Notes: generated from the sequence alone by a model not told the origin. A DNA stretch of 64,000 nucleotides from Pseudocitrobacter cyperus (GCF_039889165.1 NZ_JAYMYY010000002.1:372001-436000); one strand, 5' to 3'; positions 1 to 7,624 are shown, numbered from the stretch's first letter. Program-made: numbers and translations.

Positions 1-115
1 CATCGGCATCGCTGGCGGTACAAACCATACCGACCACAGCCGTTGATACTGTTGAAATGGTGCGGGTGCCGTCATTAATTTCGACAATCTGCACGCCATG
101 ATGGTAATCACTCAT
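1..115 (-). CDS. FI: Contractile tail sheath protein FI, N-terminal part
   Basis: Reading leftward from an ATG at 115, the first 38 residues begin MSDYHHGVQIVEINDGTR and continue with a VSTAVVGMVCTASDAD stretch. This closely matches the start of the P2 gpFI tail sheath, which contracts to drive the tube through the target envelope. The gene is cut by the window edge, so completeness cannot be judged. An AACGGAGT ribosome-binding site precedes the ATG. It should head the FI-FII-E-T-U-D tail operon. Confidence 0.88.
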   Translation of the reverse strand, partial: MSDYHHGVQIVEINDGTRTISTVSTAVVGMVCTASDAD

Positions 116-176
116 CCGTTTAACTCCGTTGGTTGGGGTGAGTGATATTGTCGGACGTGCGCCGCAACGAGGCTAT

Positions 177-758
177 TTATGCCCGTTTTGTTACGGATGA
201 GACAACAAGCGAATGCGCCGGATAGCGCTTATAGAGCGTTTTTTCAGAGATATCATAAATGCGAGCCAGTTCCGCGCGACGATGCCCTTTCTCAAGCAGC
301 CGGCCGATTTGCAGCCATTGTTCCGGGGTCAGTTTTGGTCGGCGCCCGCCTATTCGCCCCTGAGCGCGGGCTGCGGCAAGCCCCGCCCGAGTGCGTTCGA
401 CAATCAACTCGCGCTCCATCTCAGCAAGCGCCCCCATAACATGAAAGAAAAAACGTCCCATGGCGGTACTGGTATCAATCGAGTCGGTCAGGCTTTTAAA
501 GTGTATGCCCTGGCTTTTTAACTCCTCGATAAGCAACACCAGGTTGCGCATAGATCGCCCGAGCCTGTCCAGCTTCCAGACCACAAGCGTATCACCCGCT
601 TTCATCGACCTCAGGGCCTTTCTTAAACCGGGGCGCTGCGCTTTTGTCCCGCTGATTTTATCCTCAAAAATCTGCTCACATCCTGCGCACAACAGCGCGC
701 TGCGCTGTAAATCTGTGTTTTGTTCATTTGTTGACACTCTTACATAGCCGATGAGCAC
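177..758 (-). CDS. Serine site-specific DNA invertase (Gin/Hin/Cin/Pin family)
   Basis: The 193-residue protein has the resolvase/invertase catalytic domain at the N-terminus (residues 1 to about 135), with nucleophile Ser9 in GYVRVS, the LDRLGRS motif and the FHVMGALAEMERELI segment of the long E helix. A DNA-binding helix-turn-helix domain follows (about 140-180, RRAELARIYDISEKTLYKR). Length and motifs match Gin, Hin and Cin. Translation starts at GTG (758), five bases after a clear AAGGAG. It lies just outside the invertible tail-fibre segment, as in Mu and P1. Its expected job is to recombine the two sites at 814-839 and 2479-2504, normally with Fis bound to an enhancer inside the invertase gene. 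It appears intact. Confidence 0.93.
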   Translation of the reverse strand: MLIGYVRVSTNEQNTDLQRSALLCAGCEQIFEDKISGTKAQRPGLRKALRSMKAGDTLVVWKLDRLGRSMRNLVLLIEELKSQGIHFKSLTDSIDTSTAMGRFFFHVMGALAEMERELIVERTRAGLAAARAQGRIGGRRPKLTPEQWLQIGRLLEKGHRRAELARIYDISEKTLYKRYPAHSLVVSSVTKRA

Positions 759-813
759 GTGATCTCCTTCAGGTTTAAAAATACGTCAGGGCAGTAAACC
801 AGATGGAGAGTTT

Positions 814-839
814 GTCGTAAAAACCTTGGTTTGGGGGAG
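814..839. repeat. Invertase crossover site, outer copy
   Basis: The core AAAAACCTTGGTTTGGG is an exact inverted copy of the core at 2479-2504, and the AACC-N2-GGTT arrangement matches hix/gix/cix/dix sites. The site also encodes Lys-Asn-Leu-Gly-Leu-Gly-Glu, so inversion joins coding sequences in frame. Confidence 0.88.
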
Positions 840-1220
840 GCTGCCAAACGGAGCGTCGGTGCTGGCGCTAATCAAATCCCCGATATGTCCTTTTTCACAT
901 CAGCAAAGGGAGATAACGGATACTTTTCCTTACCGGATGGCACTATCGTGCAGTATGGAAGAGCCACAACCATCAGAAATAATGAAATTGGCGTGGTAAC
1001 TTTGCCATTTTCGTTTCCTGCAAGGTTGTCTCAAGTAGTGATAACCCACGACGATGCTTCAACAACAGGCGCGATTGCTTTTGGTGCTGCCACACCGAAA
1101 ACCGTTTCGACGTTTCAGGTTGTTGTGCAGAAGCTAAATTTTAATACCTCCACTGGGACTGTCACCTTACGAACCGATGTTTCACCGTGCTACGTCCGTT
1201 ATATCGCAATCGGGAGCTAA
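831..1220 (+). CDS. Silent alternative C-terminal half of the tail fibre
   Basis: This open frame runs opposite to the tail-fibre gene and begins inside the crossover site. The codons before and across the site read KNLGLGEAAKR, the same frame as KNLGLGEGSAL in the expressed fibre. Inversion would therefore replace the last 150 or so residues of gpH with this 130-residue end. The motif GANQIPDMSFFTS followed by GYFSLPDGTIVQYG is typical of P2/lambda-type fibre ends. There is no promoter or ribosome-binding site of its own, so it should be unexpressed in the present orientation. The displayed start (TTG 831) is only the frame entry, not a true start codon. Confidence 0.82.
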   Translation: MGEAAKRSVGAGANQIPDMSFFTSAKGDNGYFSLPDGTIVQYGRATTIRNNEIGVVTLPFSFPARLSQVVITHDDASTTGAIAFGAATPKTVSTFQVVVQKLNFNTSTGTVTLRTDVSPCYVRYIAIGS

Positions 1221-1224
1221 TTTT

Positions 1225-1449
1225 ATGCAAAACAAATATAGCCCATCTATGAATACATTCTTCCTGGCTGAGTTTATGCGCCGTTATGAACAAGCTGGCA
1301 CATTGCCTGGTGATGCAATAGAGATACCAGATGAGGTATTTAACGAATACGTGGGGGAACCACCAGACGGAATGATGAGGGTTGCGGGTAGTTATGGTCT
1401 ACCCGCATGGGCTGAGATTATTTACGGCCCGGAGACATCGGCCAGTTAG
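1225..1449 (+). pseudogene. Alternative tail-fibre assembly gene, truncated at its 3' end
   Basis: A 74-residue frame starts at ATG 1225, four bases after the alternative fibre gene. It resembles the N-terminal part of tail-fibre assembly chaperones (an ordered start, then PPDGMMRVAGSYGLPAWAE). The family, including the 200-residue copy next to it, normally continues with a helical region and a C-terminal LGIISDEDK/WPMSPG block, which is missing. Its last codons and stop are formed by the antisense of the final codons of the other assembly gene (1418-1449), which suggests a deletion removed its 3' end. It may be non-functional or a minimal form. Confidence 0.6.
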
Positions 1450-2020
1450 TCCCCGGAGCTGTAGATGTGTCAACAGCTTGCAGCCGCTTAATATAAGTCA
1501 GCCACTCGATAAGGCTGACTTTATCTTCATCACTGATAATCCCTAACTGTAGTTCTGTCTGCCAGAGACTGATCGTTGCCTTCGCCTCAAGCAGTAGCGC
1601 CGCTTTCTGTTGCTCCGCCGCTTCCACGTCCGCAGCGTGCTGCGCTTCCGTATCCGTCACCCACTCGCTACCATTCCAGGTATCGTAAGGCGTGACGGGT
1701 GCCAGCGTGGTGGCGTCCGCCGGGTAATCTCCTGGTACATTGACGGCAACCGCTTCACCTGTATTAGTGCTGTAAACAATTTCGCCACGGTGATCGGCGA
1801 CGTATTCCCAGGCGGTAAAATTTTCAGTCCGGCAAATGGCGTAACCTTCTTTGCTTTCGGCAGGCGCGTCAGTGCATGAATTCGCAGGAATGCCCACACC
1901 AACGGGTAAGTATTCAACCGTAGAAGAAAGATATTCGCGCGTCTCACAATCATAATTGTAAACAGTAATATCACCTGCTTTTGTGGCAGTACCTTTATTA
2001 TTCAGTATCGCTTTAGTCAT
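1418..2020 (-). CDS. G: Tail-fibre assembly chaperone (P2 gpG / Tfa family)
   Basis: The 200-residue protein carries the C-terminal block ISLWQTELQLGIISDEDKVSL followed by a WLTYIKRLQAVDTS/WPMSP stretch that is diagnostic of Tfa/gpG proteins. These bind the fibre C-terminus and help it fold and trimerise without staying in the particle. Its start codon overlaps the gpH stop (TAATG), so translation is coupled. It lies within the invertible segment and is expressed in the orientation seen here. Confidence 0.88.
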   Translation of the reverse strand: MTKAILNNKGTATKAGDITVYNYDCETREYLSSTVEYLPVGVGIPANSCTDAPAESKEGYAICRTENFTAWEYVADHRGEIVYSTNTGEAVAVNVPGDYPADATTLAPVTPYDTWNGSEWVTDTEAQHAADVEAAEQQKAALLLEAKATISLWQTELQLGIISDEDKVSLIEWLTYIKRLQAVDTSTAPGTNWPMSPGRK

Positions 2021-3099
2021 TATGCAGCCCTTACAATATAATTAAATGCGATATTGCGCGGACGGCTGACAACGGAGTTGCCAGAGTCAACATTCAATTT
2101 ATTCATAGCTGTACTACCTGTAATTGTCTGAGACTGTAATGCGGTTGTGGATGGTGATTTATCCCCTTGGAATGGGCTAAGGTCATAAGCAGTTGCTGTT
2201 GCTAATACAACCGTTGCCTGCGTGTCATTATTCCAGTCAACCCCGATATAAGTACCTCCCTGCGCAGAAAGCAGCGAACGTGCAGTATCAACCCCGCGTC
2301 CGTCATCCCATCCACGAATAAACTCCCCCCGCAGGTCTGGAAGTTTCAGATCCGGATAGGCCAGTGCCAGCTTAGGATACTGGGAGGCGGTGAACGCGGC
2401 TCCGTTGCATTTGAGCCAACCAGCAGGCGGTGTAGCTGTCGGCCATGGAATGGGTACGCCAACCGGCAAAGCAGAGCCTTCTCCCAAACCAAGGTTTTTA
2501 AGAACCTCACCAACCACTCCAGCATCAGCCATTTCTTTAAGCGCATTAGCGATCAGCGGGTATTGTTTATGGGGGTTCGCTTCTGCCAGATGCTTTTCCA
2601 TAAGACCATCAGCGTAGCCCTTCACCTCGATCGCTTTATCATCGACATACTTCCGGGTTGCCAGCACCACCGAGGGATCGATTTTCAGGGTGATCGCCGA
2701 CGTGCTGGATACGACCAGAATCATGCGAATGGTCTGCGTTCGGCCGCTCCCTTCGGCCAGCAAAGGTTTGTAGGTCTCCGGGCAGTTGGCAATGGCAATC
2801 AGAATACCGTCGTCATCAAACAGACCAATTTCACGGATAAAAAAGCCGCCCTCATTTTCCGGAATGATTTGTTCGGCAATAATCTGGCCTGCATCATTTT
2901 CGTCAACGCTAAGAGAGTTGATAGCGGCAATGCGCGTCTGATGGATTAGCGAGGTTTGTGCCGGATCGGGCGTCGGCAGTGTGCCGTTTGCATCGCCGAC
3001 GGCCATCTGCGTAATATTAAGTTTGGTGCCAAGCGCGGTCGCGTTTGCCAGTCGCGCCGCGCCCTGATTGGTTAGGGTGGCAAAATATTTCGTTGTCAT
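2020..3099 (-). CDS. H: Tail fibre protein gpH (expressed form)
   Basis: The 359-residue fibre begins MTTKYFATLTNQGAARLANA, the baseplate-attachment N-terminus shared by P2-like fibres. It continues through a coiled region (KYVDDKAIEVKGYADG) to a receptor-binding end with GVPIPWPTATPPAGWLKCNG, LPDLRGEFIRGWDDGRG and NIAFNYIVRAA. It is shorter than P2 gpH. The crossover site at 2479-2504 splits it into a constant part (about residues 1-200) and a variable part. The start overlaps the gpI stop (ATGA). Receptor choice cannot be read from the sequence. Confidence 0.92.
   Translation of the reverse strand: MTTKYFATLTNQGAARLANATALGTKLNITQMAVGDANGTLPTPDPAQTSLIHQTRIAAINSLSVDENDAGQIIAEQIIPENEGGFFIREIGLFDDDGILIAIANCPETYKPLLAEGSGRTQTIRMILVVSSTSAITLKIDPSVVLATRKYVDDKAIEVKGYADGLMEKHLAEANPHKQYPLIANALKEMADAGVVGEVLKNLGLGEGSALPVGVPIPWPTATPPAGWLKCNGAAFTASQYPKLALAYPDLKLPDLRGEFIRGWDDGRGVDTARSLLSAQGGTYIGVDWNNDTQATVVLATATAYDLSPFQGDKSPSTTALQSQTITGSTAMNKLNVDSGNSVVSRPRNIAFNYIVRAA
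2479..2504. repeat. Invertase crossover site, inner copy within gpH
   Basis: The core CCCAAACCAAGGTTTTT is an exact inverted copy of the core at 814-839. The outer half TTCTCC and the inner AAGAA fit the 26-bp Din-family consensus. It lies in the gpH coding sequence at codons for VLKNLGLGE. Confidence 0.88.
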
Positions 3100-3707
3100 G
3101 CGCTCACTCGCAGGTTGTCAATTAAATGGATGGCCGAAGCCGGATAAATATCACCACCAACCACAATTTCATCAGTAGTGAAGGGATAAATCGTTAATAA
3201 ATCGCCGTCATAGCAGCAGGCGCCCACAAAGGCATCACCACTCGTGCTCAGGCTGATTGCCAGCCCGGTCAGGTGTCGGCTGGCAGGTTTCGCCCCGTCA
3301 ATCAGGCGCTCCAGTTCCAGGTACATTTCATCGGTAATACCGGTATCGAGAACCCCCACCACGAGGCGAAAGGTGCCAGGCTCTTCATCAAGCTCCCACC
3401 ATTCTTTCACCTCAATCAGATAGCCCAGCGGCTCGACGACACGCCGCAATGCGCTAATGGTGCCTTTGTGCTGGTGTACGTAAAATGACGATGAGATTAC
3501 GTTGCGCTTGGTTGCTTCCGGCCAGTTCTCATCCCACCGATCAACGGACAACGCCCATGCCAAATAAGGCAACAGGGCTACCGGACAGGTTCGCCAGTTC
3601 CACAGGGTTCGCAACGGTACCGGTACTCGCTCGATCTCACTGGCCGCTTTCGCCGCCGCGACTTCCAGGGGTGAGGAGCCTACAGGCAATAGCCGACGAT
3701 CACTCAT
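3096..3707 (-). CDS. I: Baseplate wedge/assembly protein gpI
   Basis: The start MSDRRLLPVGSSPLEVAAAKA and the segment LRTLWNWRTCPVALLPYLAWALSVDRWDENWPE match P2 gpI (phage tail protein I family), a baseplate component needed to dock the fibre. About 203 residues is close to the usual length. I chose the ATG at 3707, which overlaps the end of gpJ, rather than an upstream ATG at 3830 that would extend deep into J. Confidence 0.92.
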   Translation of the reverse strand: MSDRRLLPVGSSPLEVAAAKAASEIERVPVPLRTLWNWRTCPVALLPYLAWALSVDRWDENWPEATKRNVISSSFYVHQHKGTISALRRVVEPLGYLIEVKEWWELDEEPGTFRLVVGVLDTGITDEMYLELERLIDGAKPASRHLTGLAISLSTSGDAFVGACCYDGDLLTIYPFTTDEIVVGGDIYPASAIHLIDNLRVSA

Positions 3708-4608
3708 CCGTGCCCCCTGAAGTGAGGGTATAGGCAGAGCAATAGGATGCCTGATACTGATTAAGTACGATGTCAGCCTGTGGTTCAGCCAGTTCGACAC
3801 GCTGCACGCCTTCGACATGCAGTGCGGCATAAATAGCCGACTGGCGAATATCCCGACCTAAGCGCTGTTGTGAACTGATGTAAGAACGCAGTTTTTCCTC
3901 TGCGGCCTGACGAATCGGCCCGGCTTCCGGCCCGGGGTAAAAGTAGAGGGTGGCGTCAATCTGGTACGGTACAATTTCAGCACTCCGCACCGTGACTCTG
4001 TCGCCAACCGGACGAACTTCTTCAGCGCTCAACGCCTTTTCAACAATCGCCAGCAGGTCATCCGGCGCTGTGCCGTCTCCCTCGCGCGAAAGCACCGAGA
4101 TAGTCACACTTGCAGGAGTGGGGCTTTCAACAGAAATATCCGCCACCCGGCCATCGGCGCTTCGCCCATGGTACTCATACGCGCCGACCGGCCCCGCGAC
4201 GCTGAGTCCCTCAAATGCCTGCTGCGCTCTCATGCGTAAATCCGTATCCGACTCCATTTCCGCCGGCGTCGGCGGGATGGTGGAATTGTCCGCGGGGGTA
4301 ATCGTCAGACGTTTGGTGTTGTTGTTTGCCGCCATCACGTCAAGGTCGTTATCCCCGGCATAGGCCAGCGTCACCGCCTTTGCCGCTTCATTTACCCGCT
4401 GGCGCCAGATCACTTCGCGATAGGCGTTCTCCTCAAGGAATTTCACCAGCGGTTCCGACTCCAGCGCCAACGTTCGCGCCACTGCGTCCTGCTGCTCTTC
4501 CGGGAACAGCGATATCAGCGTTGCCTTGCGCTCAGTGAGGATAGTTTCGAAATCCAGCGTCTCCACCACGTCGGGGGCGGGAAGCTGGCTAAGATCAATG
4601 GATGCCAT
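3700..4608 (-). CDS. J: Baseplate protein gpJ
   Basis: The 302-residue protein begins MASIDLSQLPAPDVVETLDFETI and contains the SLFPEEQQDAVARTLALESEP stretch of P2 gpJ (baseplate J family), a wedge component at the rim of the contractile baseplate. It has full family length, follows W by four bases and overlaps I by eight. No frame damage is seen. Confidence 0.93.
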   Translation of the reverse strand: MASIDLSQLPAPDVVETLDFETILTERKATLISLFPEEQQDAVARTLALESEPLVKFLEENAYREVIWRQRVNEAAKAVTLAYAGDNDLDVMAANNNTKRLTITPADNSTIPPTPAEMESDTDLRMRAQQAFEGLSVAGPVGAYEYHGRSADGRVADISVESPTPASVTISVLSREGDGTAPDDLLAIVEKALSAEEVRPVGDRVTVRSAEIVPYQIDATLYFYPGPEAGPIRQAAEEKLRSYISSQQRLGRDIRQSAIYAALHVEGVQRVELAEPQADIVLNQYQASYCSAYTLTSGGTDE

Positions 4609-4612
4609 AGAT

Positions 4613-4960
4613 TCAACTCACAGGAATAGTTAACGAAAGGCTCTCGCCGGTCTCTTTGGTCTCCGCGTCCAGTTCAACGATCATCTGACCATCAAACTGG
4701 CGCTCGATGCTCAGGGCGCTAATGCGGATTCGCGGCTCCCATTTCAGCAGCGCCATATAGCAGACGCTCATGATTTGCAGGGTCAGCGCAGCGCTTTGCG
4801 GCATATCGATCAGAGAGAAAAGCTCAGAGCCATACTCACGACGCATAACCCGCGAGCCCACCGGGGTACGCAAAATATCGCTGACGCTCTGACGAATATG
4901 GTAGCCGTCGGTAATGGCTCGCCCGGTCTCCCGGCTCATCCCGATGTAACGTGTTGTCAT
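4613..4960 (-). CDS. W: Baseplate protein gpW (T4 gp25-like)
   Basis: The 115-residue protein has the T4 gp25/P2 gpW signature: an N-terminal MSRETGRAI, ILRTPVGSRVMRREYGSELF, a conserved Arg-Arg-x-x-Gly pattern, and a beta-rich end. In contractile injection systems this protein nucleates sheath polymerisation on the baseplate. The start overlaps the V stop (ATGA). Confidence 0.93.
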   Translation of the reverse strand: MTTRYIGMSRETGRAITDGYHIRQSVSDILRTPVGSRVMRREYGSELFSLIDMPQSAALTLQIMSVCYMALLKWEPRIRISALSIERQFDGQMIVELDAETKETGESLSLTIPVS

Positions 4961-5592
4961 AGTGGTTCTCCGGTTGTCCCGCCGCTGTCACCAGGGTGTT
5001 TATGGCTGTGCAGGACTTTTCCATTAGAGGTGAGCGATCCACCGCCATGTTCAATGTTCCCGCTCATCGTCCCTCCACTCTGCACTTCAAGCGTCGCGGT
5101 GGTCAGTTTGCTGGTACAAATCACATGCGGCGTATCCAGCGTGATGCTGGTCGCGGCTTTAATCAGCACCGTCGGTACCGTGGCGGTCAGTGAATCGGAC
5201 GCCGTGATGTTGGCGGTTTTGATGCCGCTAACCGTCAGCGCGCTGTTCTCGGGTTCATACTCAAGGACAGCACCGTCAGGGAAAGTGATGTGCAGCGCGT
5301 CCGCAGAAACCGATGGCGCCGGGTTATCATCGGAAAAAATACCCGGCAGCACGAACGCAGTATCAAGCTCCCCGCCGACGGAAAGCAGCAAAACCTGCTC
5401 ATCAACAGAGGGAGCCCACCATGTGCGCGAGTGGCCGGCACGCTGCGTCAGCCACTGTAGCCAGTCGGTAACAATGCCTCCGCTCTGTACGCGACAGCGC
5501 CCGGCGGCCAGGTCGATATCGACCACCACACCCGTACGAATCATGTTGCGCAATAAGCGCGAAATATCCTGAAGAGCTGAGAAAGTATTCAT
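4957..5592 (-). CDS. V: Baseplate central spike gpV
   Basis: The 211-residue protein has the N-terminal OB-fold region (RTGVVVDIDLAAGRCRVQSGG, then LSVGGELDTAFVLPGIFSDD), a triple-stranded beta-helix body and a C-terminal HSHKHPGDSGGTTGEP tip. In P2 gpV the His-x-His pair at the tip binds an iron ion in the membrane-piercing spike; the matching histidines here are at about 195-199. The tip is intact, so piercing should be possible. Confidence 0.93.
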   Translation of the reverse strand: MNTFSALQDISRLLRNMIRTGVVVDIDLAAGRCRVQSGGIVTDWLQWLTQRAGHSRTWWAPSVDEQVLLLSVGGELDTAFVLPGIFSDDNPAPSVSADALHITFPDGAVLEYEPENSALTVSGIKTANITASDSLTATVPTVLIKAATSITLDTPHVICTSKLTTATLEVQSGGTMSGNIEHGGGSLTSNGKVLHSHKHPGDSGGTTGEPL

Positions 5593-5738
5593 AGTAAAAA
5601 GGATGCCGTTCGTGGCTCAGCGCAGCAACGGCTGCGGGTTTGAACGCGGCTGGCACAACGCGCCGCGCGCTTTTTCAGGCGAGTGTATCGGCATAAGGCT
5701 GCCGAACGACCGCTATTGCCAGGTTGTCGCCTACTCAT
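5589..5738 (-). CDS. Small arginine-rich open frame in place of tail-completion gene S
   Basis: A 49-codon frame overlaps the R stop at one end (ATGAGTAG) and the V start at the other (ATGA), a spacing that would couple translation of R, this frame and V. The product would be very basic and cysteine-containing and resembles nothing I recognise. It does not look like P2 gpS, which normally sits here with about 150 residues. It may be real, or only the scar of an S deletion. Confidence 0.25.
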   Translation of the reverse strand: MSRRQPGNSGRSAALCRYTRLKKRAARCASRVQTRSRCCAEPRTASFLL

Positions 5739-6198
5739 ACCATTCACTCACCAGCTCACCGTGCACATACAACTGCATCGGCCTGGTTACGGGTTCAGCA
5801 GGCTGTGGCTCAGGCGCATATTCAGCCCGCAACTCACCCTCCACTTCGCTCACCAGCGTTCGCTCGGTCAGTTGCAGGCTGATGGTAAGTTCGGCGCTGC
5901 CGTTGTCATTCAGCGCAGCAGAATAGGTAAAGCCATGTTTACGCCCGGGTTGCGTTGCCATCATGTCGGCCTGGTGGATGCGCAGCCAGGCCTGGATAGG
6001 GACAAAAATTGTCGATAGATCGTCAACAAAATCTGCAATCGTCAATTTAAGCGTGTACTGATTTTCAAACGACAGTGAGGCAGCAAGGGTGGAGGCAACA
6101 TTTCCACTTTCGACAGAAAGCGTGAGCTTCTCCGGGTTGGTTTGCAGCAAGGGAACAGCTTCAGTTAAAGCGGTACGTAGACTCTTTGGCTTGTACAT
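5731..6198 (-). CDS. R: Tail completion protein gpR
   Basis: The 155-residue protein begins MYKPKSLRTALTEAVPLLQTNPEKL, then ASTLAASLSFENQYTL, and ends VTRPMQLYVHGELVSEWYE. This follows P2 gpR throughout. gpR is needed to finish and cap the tail. I chose ATG 6198, which overlaps the end of lysC, over an upstream ATG at 6282. The usual partner gene S does not follow. Confidence 0.9.
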   Translation of the reverse strand: MYKPKSLRTALTEAVPLLQTNPEKLTLSVESGNVASTLAASLSFENQYTLKLTIADFVDDLSTIFVPIQAWLRIHQADMMATQPGRKHGFTYSAALNDNGSAELTISLQLTERTLVSEVEGELRAEYAPEPQPAEPVTRPMQLYVHGELVSEWYE

Positions 6199-6451
6199 CG
6201 ATGTTATCCTGACAGGATTTGATAGATTCAACCTGAAGCGCACAGCGTTCCAGCGCGCTTTCAAGCTGGCGAATATCAGCACTCAGGTCGCCGTTAGTTC
6301 GGGGATCACTGCCCGGCATCGGGCACAGGCTGACCTTCGGGCAGGCGTTGTAAACAATTAGCGGCGCTGGCGCAGGCCTCACGCCGGTGCAACCTGCGCA
6401 CAGCATCAGGCAAATCAGCGCCGTACCAGCGGCGAAGCGTTTCATTCTCAC
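6161..6451 (-). CDS. lysC: Outer-membrane spanin LysC (Rz1-like lipoprotein)
   Basis: This 96-residue frame is embedded out of phase within and beyond lysB. It has a lipoprotein signal peptide with lipobox LCAGC (Cys21) and a proline-containing mature segment, the form of o-spanins. With LysB it would fuse the inner and outer membranes in the last step of lysis. The nested Rz/Rz1 arrangement is the P2 lysB/lysC one. Confidence 0.85.
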   Translation of the reverse strand: MRMKRFAAGTALICLMLCAGCTGVRPAPAPLIVYNACPKVSLCPMPGSDPRTNGDLSADIRQLESALERCALQVESIKSCQDNIDVQAKESTYRFN

Positions 6452-6719
6452 GCAGTAACCTCGTTACGGTTTGCTCTCTTCGCTGCGCCCGAGCGCTGGC
6501 GGAATCAAGCCTTTCTCGCAGGGCAACCTGGGCCTGCTCCTTTTCAGCACTCATCTCACCGGCGATGCGTAACTGTTTTTGCAGCGTCCTGATTAATTGC
6601 CCTTGTACTTCGGCCTCGCGATTGGCCTGAGATAGCGCGCGAGCAAGCGAGGCGTTTTTATAAATCAGCATTCCAGTCGAAATGGCCACCAGCATGAGCA
6701 ACATCAGCCGCATGTTCAT
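6306..6719 (-). CDS. lysB: Inner-membrane spanin LysB (Rz-like)
   Basis: The 137-residue protein starts with one N-terminal membrane anchor (MRLMLLMLVAISTGMLIY). A long coiled-coil-forming periplasmic region follows (about residues 25-100, rich in Gln, Glu and Arg), the plan of i-spanins. I chose ATG 6719, overlapping the endolysin stop (ATGA), over ATG 6737. It partners LysC encoded inside it. Confidence 0.85.
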   Translation of the reverse strand: MNMRLMLLMLVAISTGMLIYKNASLARALSQANREAEVQGQLIRTLQKQLRIAGEMSAEKEQAQVALRERLDSASARAQRREQTVTRLLRENETLRRWYGADLPDAVRRLHRREACASAANCLQRLPEGQPVPDAGQ

Positions 6720-7225
6720 TTCACCCCCGCCATGCACCAGGCTCGTTCACGTTCACGACGGTTCTCAAGCCCGCGGCTCCTGACCCCGTTCACAAACACC
6801 CAGCGAGTGAGTTGCCCGCACGCCTGAGACCACTGCTGGCGGTTCAGGTAAAAAGCCAGCGTGGAGCGGCAAGCGGCGCCGGAACCGACGTTAAACGCAA
6901 AGCTGACCAACGCGTCATAGACCGGCTGCGGCATATCAACGGGTATGCAGGCAGCCAGCGTCTTTTCGACGTTGAGAACGTCCGAGACCAGATTCACCGC
7001 GGCTTTACGCTCGGTAATATCCTGTTTCGCGACCACCCCAGCGGTATGGCCAATTCCCGATGTCCAGACCCCCGCGCTGCACTGATACGGGCGCAGCCGA
7101 CAACCTTCCAGATCGGCTATCAGAGCCAGACCATCGGGCGAAGTACGTAGTAAATGAAAGTCGGGGACGAACGCGGCAAGCGTCAGTACGGCAGCCACGC
7201 TGCATTTTTTAACGATCGAGGCCAC
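6716..7225 (-). CDS. Endolysin, GH24 lysozyme with SAR-type signal
   Basis: The start VASIVKKCSVAAVLTLAAF gives a weakly hydrophobic signal-arrest-release segment. It is followed by the GH24 lysozyme fold with catalytic Glu in LIADLEGCRLRPYQ, then AGVWTSGIGHT and FAFNVGSGAACRSTL. It cleaves the glycan strands of peptidoglycan. The start is GTG 7225, which overlaps the holin end by 17 bases; longer starts would run through the holin gene. About 169 residues is normal for phage R-type lysozymes. The cassette appears functional. Confidence 0.92.
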   Translation of the reverse strand: MASIVKKCSVAAVLTLAAFVPDFHLLRTSPDGLALIADLEGCRLRPYQCSAGVWTSGIGHTAGVVAKQDITERKAAVNLVSDVLNVEKTLAACIPVDMPQPVYDALVSFAFNVGSGAACRSTLAFYLNRQQWSQACGQLTRWVFVNGVRSRGLENRRERERAWCMAGVK

Positions 7226-7430
7226 GGCTTTTCCCCTCCCCGTCTCCCGGTGAAATGAGGTAGCGGTATCGCTTGTGCTGATACCAAAAATTGACCAGCG
7301 CAGTAAAAATGGCGCACCCCATACCGACATACAGCGCCAGCCGCTCCGGGGTTTGCGAGCCAAAAAAGGCCAGTACCACGGACATCCAGTACGTCAGGAA
7401 TGTCGCAATTTTATCCACCGTCAGTCCCAC
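7209..7430 (-). CDS. Holin, small two-segment membrane protein
   Basis: The 73-residue protein has two likely membrane segments (about residues 10-26 and 31-51) and a charged tail (HKRYRYLISPGDGEGKSRGLDR), the plan of short class II/HP1-type holins. It is not a clear homologue of P2 gpY. It would form the lesion that starts lysis and activates the SAR endolysin. The start is a GTG at 7430 overlapping the X stop; a second GTG at 7418 is also possible, and neither has a strong ribosome-binding site. Confidence 0.8.
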   Translation of the reverse strand: MGLTVDKIATFLTYWMSVVLAFFGSQTPERLALYVGMGCAIFTALVNFWYQHKRYRYLISPGDGEGKSRGLDR

Positions 7431-7624
7431 AGGTTCACGCTCTGGGCAACGGCCGCCGTATCCACCTCAGGCAGGTTGACCGTCGTGCCGTGTGGCAAAA
7501 TCACCCCCTGTTCGGCAAGACCAGGATTCGCCAGCAATACGGCCTCAACAACGCCTTCCGTTCGCCCGTAATGGCGATAACACAGGGCATCAAGCGTGTC
7601 GCCCTGATGTGCAATCACATTCAT
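7421..7624 (-). CDS. X: Tail protein gpX (LysM-like)
   Basis: The 67-residue protein begins MNVIAHQGDTLDALCYRHYGRTEGV and ends in the NLWD motif of P2 gpX, a small LysM-fold tail protein. I chose ATG 7624, with GCGGAGC in front, over an upstream in-frame ATG at 7693. It is now the first gene of the late operon; in P2 it follows the capsid and head-completion genes O-N-M-L. Confidence 0.93.
   Translation of the reverse strand: MNVIAHQGDTLDALCYRHYGRTEGVVEAVLLANPGLAEQGVILPHGTTVNLPEVDTAAVAQSVNLWD

Larger units (their letters stand above)
840..2478. other. Invertible tail-fibre segment (phase-variation cassette, about 1.64 kb)
   Basis: The segment is bounded by the two inverted 26-bp crossover sites. 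One arm holds the expressed fibre C-terminus and assembly gene G on the minus strand. The other holds an alternative fibre C-terminus and a short assembly-like gene on the plus strand. The two arms converge near 1418-1449. This is the layout of Mu G, P1 C and carotovoricin-type switching segments. Confidence 0.85.

Noticed and set aside
148..167. TTGC-N12-ACAA, a late-promoter-like box near the FI start
   Set aside because: Its centre lies only about 42 bases from the FI start, so a start 55 bases downstream would fall inside the gene. A second dyad (TGT-N13-ACA, 189-207) has a better distance but the wrong spacing. Neither was listed.
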